In this document: positions 1 through 8,981 of the stretch, piece after piece
Numbering within the stretch: position 1 is the first letter of the stretch
Layout of the letters: each line of letters opens with the position of its first letter
DNA from: Thalassiosira profunda
Lineage: Eukaryota > Bacillariophyta > Thalassiosirophyceae > Thalassiosirales > Thalassiosiraceae
NCBI GenBank assembly: GCA_036939355.1
Contig: JALLAP010002074.1
Span: forward strand, 1 to 12,151
Direction of reading: 5' to 3'
DNA: 12,151 nt
Made by a program: the position numbers and the translations under genes
The notes under the pieces: model-generated
Told to the model about the DNA's origin: nothing
Database searches by the model: none
What the model saw: only the letters and a program-made list of their open reading frames with translations

Positions 1-270
1 CCCTCGCGCAAATATTGAAACTCGACGTCAAATACCACGGTTTGTTTTTTTACAGCCAACAGGGGAAGGAACAACCCAGAAGGACCACTCTGCCAGTACA
101 TAATATCTACCCTCTATTCCTTGAGCTCGGTTTTTGGCTCTCGTGGCTCGGGTCTGCCTCAGAAGTTAGCAAGTGTCTCATAGTGATACCCGGTCAGGAC
201 ATTATCACTTAACGCTTTCGCTTGACGTCACTATCAACCTTCGCATTTTGACAGCTATTTGTGAATTGTG
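1..270 (+). other. 5' flank of the fibrillin-like gene, no coding region seen
   Basis: This stretch is more AT-rich than the gene that follows. The only long open frame in it opens with TTG, has no recognisable motif and is not in frame with the downstream gene. It holds two GACGTCA motifs (24-30 and 224-230), the second a full 8-bp CRE palindrome. A pyrimidine run ending in ACAG at 41-55 resembles a 3' splice site and might end a 5'-UTR intron that starts outside the window. I see nothing else in it. Confidence 0.5.
223..230. promoter_or_regulatory. CRE-like palindrome TGACGTCA
   Basis: A perfect TGACGTCA palindrome ends 40 nt before the first ATG of the fibrillin-like gene, with a seven-base GACGTCA match about 200 nt further upstream (24-30). 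Such sites are bound by bZIP factors of the CREB/ATF type in many eukaryotes, and TGACGT-core elements are known in diatom CO2/cAMP-responsive promoters. Binding here is inferred from sequence and position only. Confidence 0.4.
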
Positions 271-2226
271 ATGTGTTGTGTCAAGAGCAGGAGTCTCATT
301 TCCGCCGGCAAAGAGGTCATGCATGCACTGCCCAGTGCCATGGCCGAGGCGGCACAATCGTCCGTCGAGATGGCCGAGAACCAGCCGAGGATGACGCGCG
401 CCGGCGCCGTGGCGCGGCGGCCGCCCGGGGCGTGCCCTAAAGACTGCTGCAATTGCAATCGCGACAGCACGAAGATGGGCCAGGGGCATCGTTGCACAAC
501 GACCTTTGCAGTTCATGATTGTGAGAGGGCGGGCTCGTCCCTGTCGTCGCTGTCGCGGAGCCCGGCGAGCGATGCGCACTCGGCCCAGTTCGGTATCGAC
601 GAGATCCACGTGATAATGGGATCTGACTCTGATTCCGGCAGCTCGTCCGCCGACAGCGAGCGTGCCATCAGCGACGGAAGCCCCTCCTCGTCGTCCGGCG
701 ACTTTGCAATTGGAATGGCAGAAGGCATCGACCGGCCCGGCAATCCCCGGCCGTCGCTATCCCAGACCTCGTCGCTCGCCAAGTTGTCTAACGAGACTCC
801 GCCCGGATCCCGATCGTCGGCATCGTCGTCCCTCTCGCTGGTGCAGCGCCTCCTCGGCCGGCGGCGGCGGTTTCCCAGCAGCGTCTACCTCCCGGGGCCC
901 CTTCCCACGCCCATTTGCAACACTACTGCTAACGAAGGCCGGCACGTAACCATATCGGAGAAGGAGCTCAGTGAGGCGCTCCAAATGGAGGTGGAGTCGC
1001 TGCAGCGGCAGCTCCAAAACATCGACGACGCGCTGACGAGCCTGGAGGCCCGGGCCAAATTGGGGCGGCGGGGGCTGCTGGGGGCGCTGGCGTCGTGCGG
1101 GGGGGACGCCAAGGATGTTTCATTGGTGGCTGCGGTAGACGAGTTGGGGAATCTGCGAAGTGAGTGCATCGGACTGGTGCGCGAGCGGGACGGGGTGGCA
1201 GGGGGGCTGGCGCGGAGGTTGGACAAGCTGGATGAGATTTGCATGCGAAGCCCTCTTTCGTTTTCGAGGATGCCCCCGCCAACAAACGCGCCACGAGCGC
1301 CTGGGATGACAGGGCCCGATGCCAAGCTGGAGGGGAATTGGTTCACTTTAACGAAACCGACCTATCTCGACTCCCTCGGGTGCAACGCGGACGGCAACCC
1401 GCTGTACACCCTCGGGCGGATGAGCTTCGAGATGTTCCGCCCCGGTAAATTGGTGGTTTCGATTGAGGCGGTGTTCAACCCGATTACGGAAGTGGTGCAG
1501 GAGAACGGAGAGGGCGGGGTTTTAGCGGTGCCTAAGGCGTTGCAGGAAGAGGTGGCGCTGCTGCTGGATGGCAATAGAAACGGAGAGGCGAGGGGTGGGA
1601 GGCGGCCGGCACTGAGGACGTACCAGTGAGTTGGATGCACATCATGTGAATGCATCTTTGCCTACCTTTTGCTCAATGTGATAACCACTGCTGCTCTCTA
1701 TCCTTCCAGCATCGTCACCGCATTCGTCATCGAGCCCTACTCGCCCTCCTTTGGACCCGACTCGCCCAACACGATCGTAAAAAAGCCCATCCGCGGCGTC
1801 ATGACCACCTACGGCTACGCGCTCCCCGATCCTGCCCATCCTGATAGATTGTCAGTGTGGTTCACCGGCGGCAAAGTGGAATGCGGGGAGCCGCGAAACT
1901 CTCCCGAGTTTCAGGCGTGGAAGCGCTTCTTCCGCGGAGAGGAGGGCGTGCAGTCCCCGAACCCCGCGTTCCGCCAGAAACGACGACGGCCGCCGCGGAG
2001 AACGTTCCGGGAGGGAGTCATGGTGGCGGCCGCCAAAATGCTCATGGGCGCACGGGGATACGACGATGGCATGGACGAGGAGACGGGCGAAATGAGCTAC
2101 TCATTCTCAAGGCCGTTGGGCGGGCACGGCAAGGCCTACGTGGACATTGTGCATTTAGATGAGCAAACGCGGGTAATGAGGGGCCACGCTGGCACCCTCT
2201 ACGTCTTCACGCGTCTGTCCAAGTGA
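271..2226 (+). CDS. PAP/fibrillin-like domain protein with Ser-rich coiled-coil N-terminus
   Basis: Two exons, 271-1625 and 1710-2226, give 623 residues. The intron interrupts a His codon (CA|C). The C-terminal region (about 355-620) carries GNWFTLTKP, TLGRMSFEMFRPGKLVVSIE, RPIRGVMTTYGYALPDP, RLSVWFTGGKVE and finally VHLDEQTRVMRGHAGTLYVF. The last resembles the C-terminal LDE..R..RG..G.LFV signature of plastid lipid-associated proteins (fibrillins), lipocalin-like proteins that bind plastid lipids. Residues 1-225 are Ser/Pro-rich and probably disordered. Residues 228-265 and 288-325 look like coiled coil. No clear plastid transit peptide is visible, so location is open. The first ATG is 271; ATG 340 (GTGCCATGGCC, strong Kozak context, 600 aa) or 616 could be the true start. 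The fibrillin link rests on a short motif and is moderate; the gene model at the splice junction is good. Confidence 0.72.
1626..1709 (+). other. Intron of the fibrillin-like gene
   Basis: 84 nt, phase 2, donor GTGAGT, acceptor TATCCTTCCAG after a pyrimidine-rich stretch. Retention would give an immediate in-frame TGA. Splicing joins RTYH to IVTAFVIEP and keeps the domain in one frame. Confidence 0.88.
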
Positions 2227-2356
2227 AGCAGATGCCTGCACATCGAGGCTGTATTGTGAGTGTACAAAGGCGATCAATGACCTCAATAGAGATCATTCGG
2301 CTCAAAATGTAGATATGAGACTACTAAATCGTTCGCTTCCCATCAGTGTGTTGTGT
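2227..2356. other. 130-nt interval between convergent stop codons
   Basis: This interval separates the TGA of the fibrillin-like gene from the TAG of the USP48-like gene. It must hold both 3' UTRs and polyadenylation sites. No canonical AATAAA is visible on either strand. Confidence 0.6.
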
Positions 2357-5300
2357 CTAAAAGCTCAAGGAAGCTGCAGCTTCATCTTCTTCTTCCCTTC
2401 CTCCTTCTCCTTCTTCTTCAATCAGTGTCTCGCAAGCTCGCAGGTTCTCAATCTCTGAGATAATGCGTTCCTTTGCATCGTCGTCCTTGCAGCGTCGTCG
2501 CAACCACTCGTATGCCTCGTCTAACCGCGAATCCACATCGTCGCTGGCCTGAAGCGCTGGCCTAGCTCCGCCATTGGTTTTGACAGGGGATTCAACGAGA
2601 TCAATGAGCACCGAACTGTCTTGCGGTGGTTGCTCTGAACCCGCGCTGTTTTCGCTCGCCGGAGAGGCATCCTGGCCACTTTTTGTTTGTTCCGGTGCAG
2701 CATCGCTTTTCTCCTCAGCAGCACCATTGCCCATCTCCGAAGACTGCAAGAAGGTTCCTTGGAAGCCCCGCTCTTGCCTCCTTCCTTTGACCTTCTTTCC
2801 GTTTACGACGCTGCCATCACCATCTTTCCAACCGAGGCATTGCGCCTCTGTCAACGACGCCAGTAAAATGTCTTCTTCGTCTCTCTCTGCCCGACTCATT
2901 CTCTTCCCATTGCGCCCAGTGTCCGCGTAGGAAAGAATCAGGTGTATCAAATCACCTTCCTGCGGCTCACGTGTCGATTCTCCGTACACGATTTCCTCGA
3001 GAGTTTTGTTGTTGCTGCCATTGCCCAACTCTTCTGTCGACTGATCAGAACCGGAGCTCCGCAAGAGAAAGAGGCGCTGACCAGCCAGTTTCTTCCCTTT
3101 GAGCTGATGGAGCAGAAGACGGAAATGGGCCAGGTTGCCGTCGAGAGCCATCTCAATCTTATGCACCGGGAAACCCCCTTCCGATCCTCCTCGAGCCTTC
3201 CTTGAGCGGCGTGGTCTGCCGTTGGCAGATTCAGACAGTTTGTCAGCCTCAACATCGCATTGGATCATACCCGCTGCCACATCAATGTCGATGTTGCACT
3301 CAATCTCGTGCACAAGTGCCACGCACAGTGGACCCTTCGGGACTTCGACAACAAGCTGTTTTGCATCTTTGGTTGCATTTGTAGGTTTGGGCTGCAGAGA
3401 TTTTGGCACAATGCGCCCGTTCTCGGTGCATTCGTCAGCAAAGCAAGTGACCTGGCAGCCACCGGTACACATTTGCGGCCCTATCTTCATTTTGGACGAT
3501 CCCTTCTGGCAACGAATCGAAATTGTGGGCGCTCCAATCTCCCGAGGATCCGGCCGGTTGTTGCCATGTATGATTTTCGCCAATGCAGAGAGCGAGCTCA
3601 TGAGATCCGAGTACTCCTGCTCCAACAACAGCTCGATGTTTGATTTGGGAAGCGATTCGAGCCATTCCTTGGCATCTTCTTCGCCGGAAAGCGGAGGAAG
3701 GCAAAGAGCCTCACCGTGTTCGTCACAAACCAAAGGCCGGATTTTCCACTCACGGCCCTGAGATTCCTCAGATGGAACAAAGAGCAGCTCTTCCAATTGG
3801 CTCTTTACAGCATCAGCTTCCTTCTTCTTCGACTTCAGAAACCTCTCGACAGCAGCAACTGCGTCCCGCCAGCGCATCACATCAAGATGATGCAGGGCGT
3901 GCAAAACGACTTTGCTTCCAGGCGTCAGAAGTAAGGCCTCCACCGTTTCCGTGGGATGAAATTGGCCTGTCTTTCCTCTCTGGCGCAGTTCCCGCAACGA
4001 CCTGGCCTTTCCCTTCCATTCTCTGAGACTCCCGATGAGAATGTTTGCTCCCTCCTTCTCGGTGTAGCACTGGGCACAATTGCCAATTGCATCGTCTTTT
4101 GGGTGCTCGAATCTGTGGGGCAGCGCGTTGGGGAAGACTTTGGCCAGCTTTTGCCACACGTCGGTAGATATCAGCCTCACGCTGTTCCCCGTATTCATCA
4201 TAGGACAGCAACGGTGCTCGCCTGCGTGCGCAATGAATAAAAGGCGAAAGATGCAGGAGATTAGTTGATATCGATGACAGTTAACATTTGCAAGAAACCG
4301 CCGGCGCACTTACAAGATATCTTGGATGTTGGGTCTTCGCCTTTCAACAATCCCGGCGCCTCTGCATTTTCACTGGCCTCCGTGCCGCTGTCGCTTCGTG
4401 GCGTTTCCTTGTCCTCCGTCTGCAACTGGACTTCGCTCAAATCCAGCGCATCCAACCCACCGCAAAAGTTGTTGTCGGTCTTCGACTTGTCTGATGGCTT
4501 CTTTTGCGCCATGCTCTTCAGTTCTTTCACCTTCTTCTCCACAAGGTTTCGTAGCGAAGTGGCAAAGGTCCGAGAAATGACGTAGATATCGGATGTGTCG
4601 GTAATGCTGCGCCGATCGATTTCATTCCCGGCCAGCAACTCGTCGTGAATTGACAGCAGCAACTGGCATCGAGTCATGAGGCGGCGCGATTGAGAGACAC
4701 GCAGAGGCGTGGAATAAGAGATGCTTCAGTAGTGTAACTCACCTCGAATAGCTCGAATTTGCCACGTGCCTCTCTCTGGTACGACGTTCCACACTCTTTG
4801 CAATCAACGCCGGAGCCGTCGTCGACTATTTTCTCGCCCATGAGCGTCGGGCTGTCATCTGGGCCACTTCGAGCAGAACCTTCATCTCTGACAAATTGGC
4901 CATACTCATTGCGCACAATGGCTTCTATTGCATGATAGACATCCGAGTGAAGCAGCTTTCCTTTTCTCGCCACCCGCGGCGCGAGCTTTTGGTGTTCGCA
5001 GACAAAGAGATCGCTCTTCAGAAACGATGGCAGCGTGGCATTCCGGAACACATCCTCCAATCCGTCTTGGCACGAGAAGAACCGCCTCAGAAAGTGCCCA
5101 TCCACCCAAACCTGCTTTCCGTCGGAACCGGGAGCAACGGCAAGGTTCGACGGGGGCTCGAACAATTTTGCCAGGATTAGCTCTCGCCTAATCTGCAGTC
5201 TGTCGTTCTTCAGCTTCTCCTTCCTCTGGTTTCTATGTATCAATTGGTGAGATCTTTGTAATGGCTGCAAACACTAGCAACGAGGAGGCCGACACTTACT

Positions 5301-7941
5301 CTCGTTCGAGGCGGTATTTCCCATCGCGCTGGGCCGCCATGTCCGCAAGGATGTTGCAGGTATCCCCCGATTCGCCCGTGAACTTCTGCAGTTCAATCTC
5401 GCATTGCTCCGACAGATATCTCTTGTCAACGTAGAACAGGTTGTACGCGTCCTCGCTGCCATGCAATTTGGAGCTCTTCTTCGCTTTTCCATTCGCGGCA
5501 GATTGTTCTCTCTCAGTTGGATCGAAGCTGGACGTTGGACCCTTCTCCAGAACGGTGACATCCTCGTCGTTGAACTCGTTCCACACCCCAGTCGTCCAGT
5601 CCATCACTTCCGCCACGTAGTGTCCACCATGCGCCGAGGTTCCCAGGTGATTCTGGACGGCGCAAAGGACGTACTCGCGTGGCTGCACTCCCTCCGAGAT
5701 TGACTCTGCAGGGATCTCAAGAGATCTGGGCAACAGCACTTCAGTCGAGAGTTTTCGCTTTGAGAAGGTCGCCCTGAAACGAGGAAGAAAGCGTAAGATC
5801 AGCTGGCGAGCAAGAATGGCTCGATTGCGCTGAAACGAAGACTCACTTGTCAAACACATAGCGAGCCAGCTGAATGTTGAGCACCGGAGGCAACTTGGCA
5901 AAGACGACCCGCCGAGTGGCATCGCACTTTTTCGCACACCTGAAAGAAGCACCGAGAGAGGTTGGTTTGTCACTGAATGGATCGTCAAAACTATCGTGCA
6001 CGCCTTTCACTCACCTCGAGCACTCATATTGGTTGTCCCCGGTCAAACTCTCTGGATGGAGGTACTCATTCAGGCATCGCTGCACGTCAGTATCCATACT
6101 GGGCTTCTTTGCTTGTTTTCCCTTTCGTGGTCGCTTCTCAGGCGATTCCTCCTCAGCGTCGACGATCGGGACTGTTAGATCCATAAAGTCCTCTCTCCGC
6201 TCTGACTTTTTGCTGCACTCAAAGCATTCGGTAACATTGGCAACAGTGCCGCCAAACACTGATGGAAGCAACTCGCCAAGCCCGCTCTGCAGCGATTCGT
6301 GCGACATGGCGGCCGACTGTCTAAAAGACTCCTGCATTCTATCGAACAGCAGGCGAGCAAACTGAACGACGACAGTGAAAGAGTTAGGCTTTGTGCGTGC
6401 AATTCAAGTCAATCTTCCCCAACGGTAAACTCACCTCGTTCGGGTCCTGCATCTCGTCGTTCTCGAGGCTCAGCGCCGCCGCAAACTCGTTCGTGCAGAT
6501 CACGCGGTCAGGGCCGTATCTCATCCGCGCCAGAACGTTCTGCATTTTCGAGAGCACCTCCGCCATTCTCTTTTCGACCGGCGACCCAGTATCGAACGGC
6601 GGCTTCGTCCAGGAGAACAAACCGCGCACGAAGCCGAGGTTTTGCGCCAGGCACTGCAGCTGGCTGTTGAGGTAGCAGGTGGCGCCGAGGTTGCGGAGGC
6701 CCGGCGGCGTCGAGAGCTGCACCTTGCCGTCCGGGACTGGTTTGTCGTGTTCAGTATGAAATATGAGTTGATTGTGCATGGACTGTACGGCCCGGCACGC
6801 GCCAAAGCTCTCGCTTTCGCCACCAAGGAAGCCGATGTGTTGCAAGAGCACCTCCCTGTCCACGACGATGCTGCGACGCAGGGCGCTATCCCCGCCGGCC
6901 GCATTTTGCAACGATGTGCCCACAGCCTCAGACAAGTTGTTGTGTATCAGTTGCGGTATCAGTTTGGACGGAGTCGTCTCCCCCGCTGTATGTTTGACCT
7001 TGGCCGCGCTCTGCCGGTATCGATCAATCATCCCGCCGAGCGACGCCAGGCAAAACTGCGATTTTAATGCAAAGGACATTTGTGAGATGAAGCACATTGG
7101 GCAGAGATTCATTGTGGAGAGTTACAAGTGTGCCGTCACTCACCGGATTGTAATCGCAGGGGCACGCCGCCTTGTGCCCCACCCTCCTCTCCCCACAAAA
7201 CAAACGCGGCTCTGTTGAATTCTCCGCAGCCTCTCCATCGCCCCCACCGTCGATCATGAGCACCTCCTCCCCATCCTTCTCCTCCTCCCCGCTGTCATTG
7301 CCCTTCTTTCGCTTCTTCCCCCTCGCCGCCTTCTTCTTTTTGGCGTCCTCCTCCTTCTGCCACTTCACCAATTCGTCCCTCGCCCACGCGTCGACGGTAG
7401 GACAGCCGCACTCCACCGCCAAACCCTCCTCGGGGGCGTCGTCCTCCTCCCCGTCGAGGTGGACCACCTCCGCCCCCGGGCGGAATCCCCACCGCGATTT
7501 CACGTCCAATGCAGTGGCGCAATTTCCCCACGGGCTGCGGGCGTTTTGTAGATACGCCTGCAATTGATGAGATAGAACCTCTCTCCTATTGTCACCCTCC
7601 AAATAAAAGTAGGGCGCCAGGCCTCTGTAGGGATCGACGAGGGATTCGTACCGCGCCTCCTCCAAGATCGATGCCAGCTCTGGGTCGTCCTTGAGGGCGC
7701 CCTTGAGGGCGCCCTTTTTCTTCCCATTTTTGGCGCCGCCATTTTTGCCGCGCGGCTTGGGAAGCGGGCGGGCAGCGGCGGTGGATTTGCGGCGGGTGGA
7801 TCGGGCCGCGGCCTTGGGGGACGGCTCCGCGCCGTCGTCCTCCCCAATTTCCCCCGCCCTCCAGGAATTGGCGTCGTCGAGGTCGAGAACCTCCAAGTCA
7901 CTCTTGGCCTTCGCCCCCCTGCGCCCCCTGGCGGCGGTCAT
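2357..7941 (-). CDS. USP48: Ubiquitin-specific protease, USP48/UBP26 ortholog, eight exons
   Basis: A thiol protease (peptidase C19) that removes ubiquitin; USP48 and plant UBP26 act on nuclear histone ubiquitin. Exons, all on the minus strand: 7941-7144, 7055-6435, 6361-6015, 5939-5847, 5773-5300, 5232-4743, 4662-4314, 4221-2357. They sum to 5037 nt, 1678 residues, without a frame break. Residues 1-260 are charged with Lys-rich, NLS-like stretches. The Cys box GLRNLGATCYLNS places the catalytic Cys near 393. Zinc-type pairs are C519/C522 and C587/C590. The His box GGHYVAEV has His near 671, and NEFNDEDV follows. DUSP-like and USP48-type repeats span about 780-1220, a ubiquitin-like domain about 1410-1490, and ERGFQGTFL (about 1541) matches the family's C-terminal GFKGTGLL motif. 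About 130 extra Ser/acidic residues follow. At 1678 residues it is far longer than human USP48 (about 1035). The start is the first ATG of the exon, context AAAATGACC. Confidence 0.93.
4222..4313 (-). other. USP48-like gene intron 7
   Basis: 92 nt, phase 1 (T|GC), donor GTAAGT, acceptor GCACGCAG, with an AACTAAT branch-point-like motif near 4260. Joining gives KISC-EHRCCPMMNTGNSVRLI, equivalent to the LCPHGELC...RLVS start of a USP48 DUSP repeat. Confidence 0.92.
4663..4742 (-). other. USP48-like gene intron 6
   Basis: 80 nt, phase 0, donor GTGAGT, acceptor GATGCCAG. Joining gives GKFELFE-LLLSIHDELL, a helix between the DUSP-like repeats. Confidence 0.85.
5233..5299 (-). other. USP48-like gene intron 5
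   Basis: 67 nt, phase 2 (GA|A), donor GTAAGT, acceptor ACATAG. A second in-frame acceptor (ACAAAG ending at 5254) would shorten the intron to 46 nt and add seven residues. The TAG site is preferred because 67 nt fits the other intron lengths. Confidence 0.72.
5774..5846 (-). other. USP48-like gene intron 4
   Basis: 73 nt, phase 2 (AA|G), donor GTGAGT, acceptor GTTTCAG. Joining gives ARYVFDK-ATFSKRKL, which aligns with the RFVFD..T..K.K block of USP48. Confidence 0.92.
5940..6014 (-). other. USP48-like gene intron 3
   Basis: 75 nt, phase 2 (AG|G), donor GTGAGT, acceptor CTTTCAG. The length is a multiple of three but retention gives an immediate TGA. Joining completes the second zinc-type CSRC pair. 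Confidence 0.92.
6362..6434 (-). other. USP48-like gene intron 2
   Basis: 73 nt, phase 0, donor GTGAGT, acceptor TCGTTCAG, with a CTAAC branch-point-like motif near 6384. Joining gives MQDPNE-FARLLFDRM, which aligns with the QQDAQEF block of USPs. Confidence 0.93.
7056..7143 (-). other. USP48-like gene intron 1
   Basis: 88 nt, phase 0, donor GTGAGT, acceptor ATCGCAG. Joining gives CDYNP-FCLASLGG, matching the N-terminal Cys-rich element before the catalytic domain in USP48. Confidence 0.92.
7691..7714 (-). repeat. Two perfect 12-bp tandem repeats in USP48-like exon 1
   Basis: The unit TTGAGGGCGCCC occurs twice in a row and encodes a doubled GALK tetrapeptide in the basic N-terminal tail. 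Each unit contains the palindrome GGGCGCCC. Copy number may vary between strains. Confidence 0.85.
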
Positions 7942-8173
7942 TTTAAGACGCGGTTCCCTCAGGGCGTCGATGGTCTGCTGATCTCGTCGGCGCCCAGAAG
8001 AGGGACGCTCGCGTCCTGGTGCACGCAGAGGTTGTCTGCGCGTCGGCGGCTGCGCGGCTCTTACGTACGTAGGTACCATAGTACCTACGTAGATCAAAGA
8101 TCTTTTCCCCAACCTCTTTGCTGTGCACCCTCTGCCCCTCCACCGGGGGCTCCAAGCGGCTCGCAGGGTGGGG
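7942..8173. promoter_or_regulatory. Bidirectional promoter interval, USP48-like gene / six-TM gene
   Basis: 232 nt separate the two divergent ATGs, so both core promoters and 5' UTRs must lie here. The interval is GC-rich at both ends, with an AT-richer centre around 8060-8110 that contains a long inverted repeat and several TACGTA cores. No obvious TATA box is visible. Confidence 0.6.
8066..8091. repeat. Perfect 11-bp inverted repeat with 4-nt spacer
   Basis: Arms TACGTAGGTAC (8066-8076) and GTACCTACGTA (8081-8091) flank CATA. The left arm overlaps a second palindrome, TACGTACGTA (8062-8071). It sits 125 nt from the USP48-like ATG and 83 nt from the six-TM ATG. ACGT cores suit bZIP or bHLH dimers; a hairpin in a 5' UTR is another possibility. 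Confidence 0.8.
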
Positions 8174-8938
8174 ATGTCCGAGACGGCCCGGGCGGGCGCC
8201 GAGGACGACGGCGAGGAGGAGGTCAAGCCCCCGCCGGCGCCAGCGGACGATGAAGAGGCCAAGTCGTCCGCGCGGGGCCTCGCCCTCGCCCGGCTGAACC
8301 GGCGGGGCCTCCTCGCCAACCTCCTCCTCGTCATAGGATACGCCTTCGCCTTGTGGTTTCAGGTCTACGAATACAACGGCGAGGATCGACAAACCATCGC
8401 CATCGCGGTGTACTTCGTCGCGTTTGCATTGTTAATACTCTCGGCGACGTTGGAGCTGTCGATCGACGTGTGCAGCGTCCGAACGGTGGGGCACGGCCGG
8501 TATCACGCGGGCAGCGTGCAGTGGAACACCGTCATTTCGGGGTTGTTCATCTCCGCGGGCATACTGGACGTTGTCGCCTTCGTCTTTTGGCTGGAGCGAA
8601 GGCTGGAGGTCGAAATCACAATCCTCCTCGTGTCGTCGTACGTGCTGCTTGTCATGGCGATTCTCGTGTTCTACTTTCAGATTGCCGACATCAAGCCGCA
8701 AGCGTCGATGCTTCAGGGGATACTGTCCGACACGATTGATCTGATTGCAAACCTTTTGGTGCTGGCGGCGTCGGTGGTGGGTGTGGTTTTGCGGCACATG
8801 CAACACTCGCAAAAGGAGGAGTTTGACGAGACGACCGATAACATGGAATTGGGCACGGTGCCGGTGTGGCTGGTATCAGCTGTGCTGTACGTGGTGACTG
8901 ACGCGATACGGGTGCAGCAGGGAATAACGGAAGAATGA
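8174..8938 (+). CDS. Six-transmembrane protein of unknown function
   Basis: One exon, 254 residues; ATG 8174 is the first ATG of the frame. The N-terminus (1-34) is acidic and Pro-rich and looks cytosolic. Hydrophobic segments lie at about 46-65, 74-95, 119-140, 148-170, 186-207 and 228-246. The loop after helix 2 has a distinctive motif, SIDVCSVRTVGHGRYHAGSVQ, with several charged or polar residues, and may be the functional signature. There is no signal peptide ahead of the first helix, so it is probably a polytopic membrane protein; which membrane is unknown. I recognise no transporter, channel or enzyme motif. It shares its 5' interval with the USP48-like gene and is tail to tail with the RING protein 43 nt away. 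Regular helix spacing makes the coding call secure; the function is not known. Confidence 0.75.
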   Translation: MSETARAGAEDDGEEEVKPPPAPADDEEAKSSARGLALARLNRRGLLANLLLVIGYAFALWFQVYEYNGEDRQTIAIAVYFVAFALLILSATLELSIDVCSVRTVGHGRYHAGSVQWNTVISGLFISAGILDVVAFVFWLERRLEVEITILLVSSYVLLVMAILVFYFQIADIKPQASMLQGILSDTIDLIANLLVLAASVVGVVLRHMQHSQKEEFDETTDNMELGTVPVWLVSAVLYVVTDAIRVQQGITEE

Positions 8939-8981
8939 ATGCTGATTGTATAAAGAGATGAAGACTAGATGTACTATGCTC
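8939..8981. other. 43-nt gap between convergent genes
   Basis: The gap between the stop codons of the six-TM gene and the RING-ankyrin gene contains GTATAAAGAG and little else. The two 3' UTRs almost certainly overlap the opposite gene. Confidence 0.6.

Noticed and set aside
15..212. 65-residue open frame at the left edge
   Set aside because: Opens with TTG, has no recognisable motif and is not in frame with the following gene.
205..609. 134-residue open frame on the minus strand
   Set aside because: Arg/Ala-rich translation antisense to the Ser-rich N-terminus of the fibrillin-like gene; no motif and explained by GC-rich codons opposite.
2385..2419. 35-nt pure pyrimidine tract as possible triplex DNA
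   Set aside because: It encodes the Glu-rich C-terminal tail of the USP48-like protein on the other strand, which is enough to explain it.
3135..3761. 208-residue open frame on the plus strand
   Set aside because: It is antisense to exon 8 of the USP48-like gene, has no ATG-anchored domain and looks like a shadow of the coding strand.
4236..4242. AATAAA polyadenylation signal on the plus strand
   Set aside because: It lies inside intron 7 of the minus-strand gene with no plus-strand gene ending nearby.
8123..8173. Longer N-terminus for the six-TM protein
   Set aside because: That frame opens with GTG at 8123; the first ATG is 8174.
7942..8334. N-terminal extension of the USP48-like protein
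   Set aside because: Open by chance through GC-rich DNA and would overlap the divergent gene; the sequence is Arg/Ala/Ser low complexity, and ATG 7941 has a good context.
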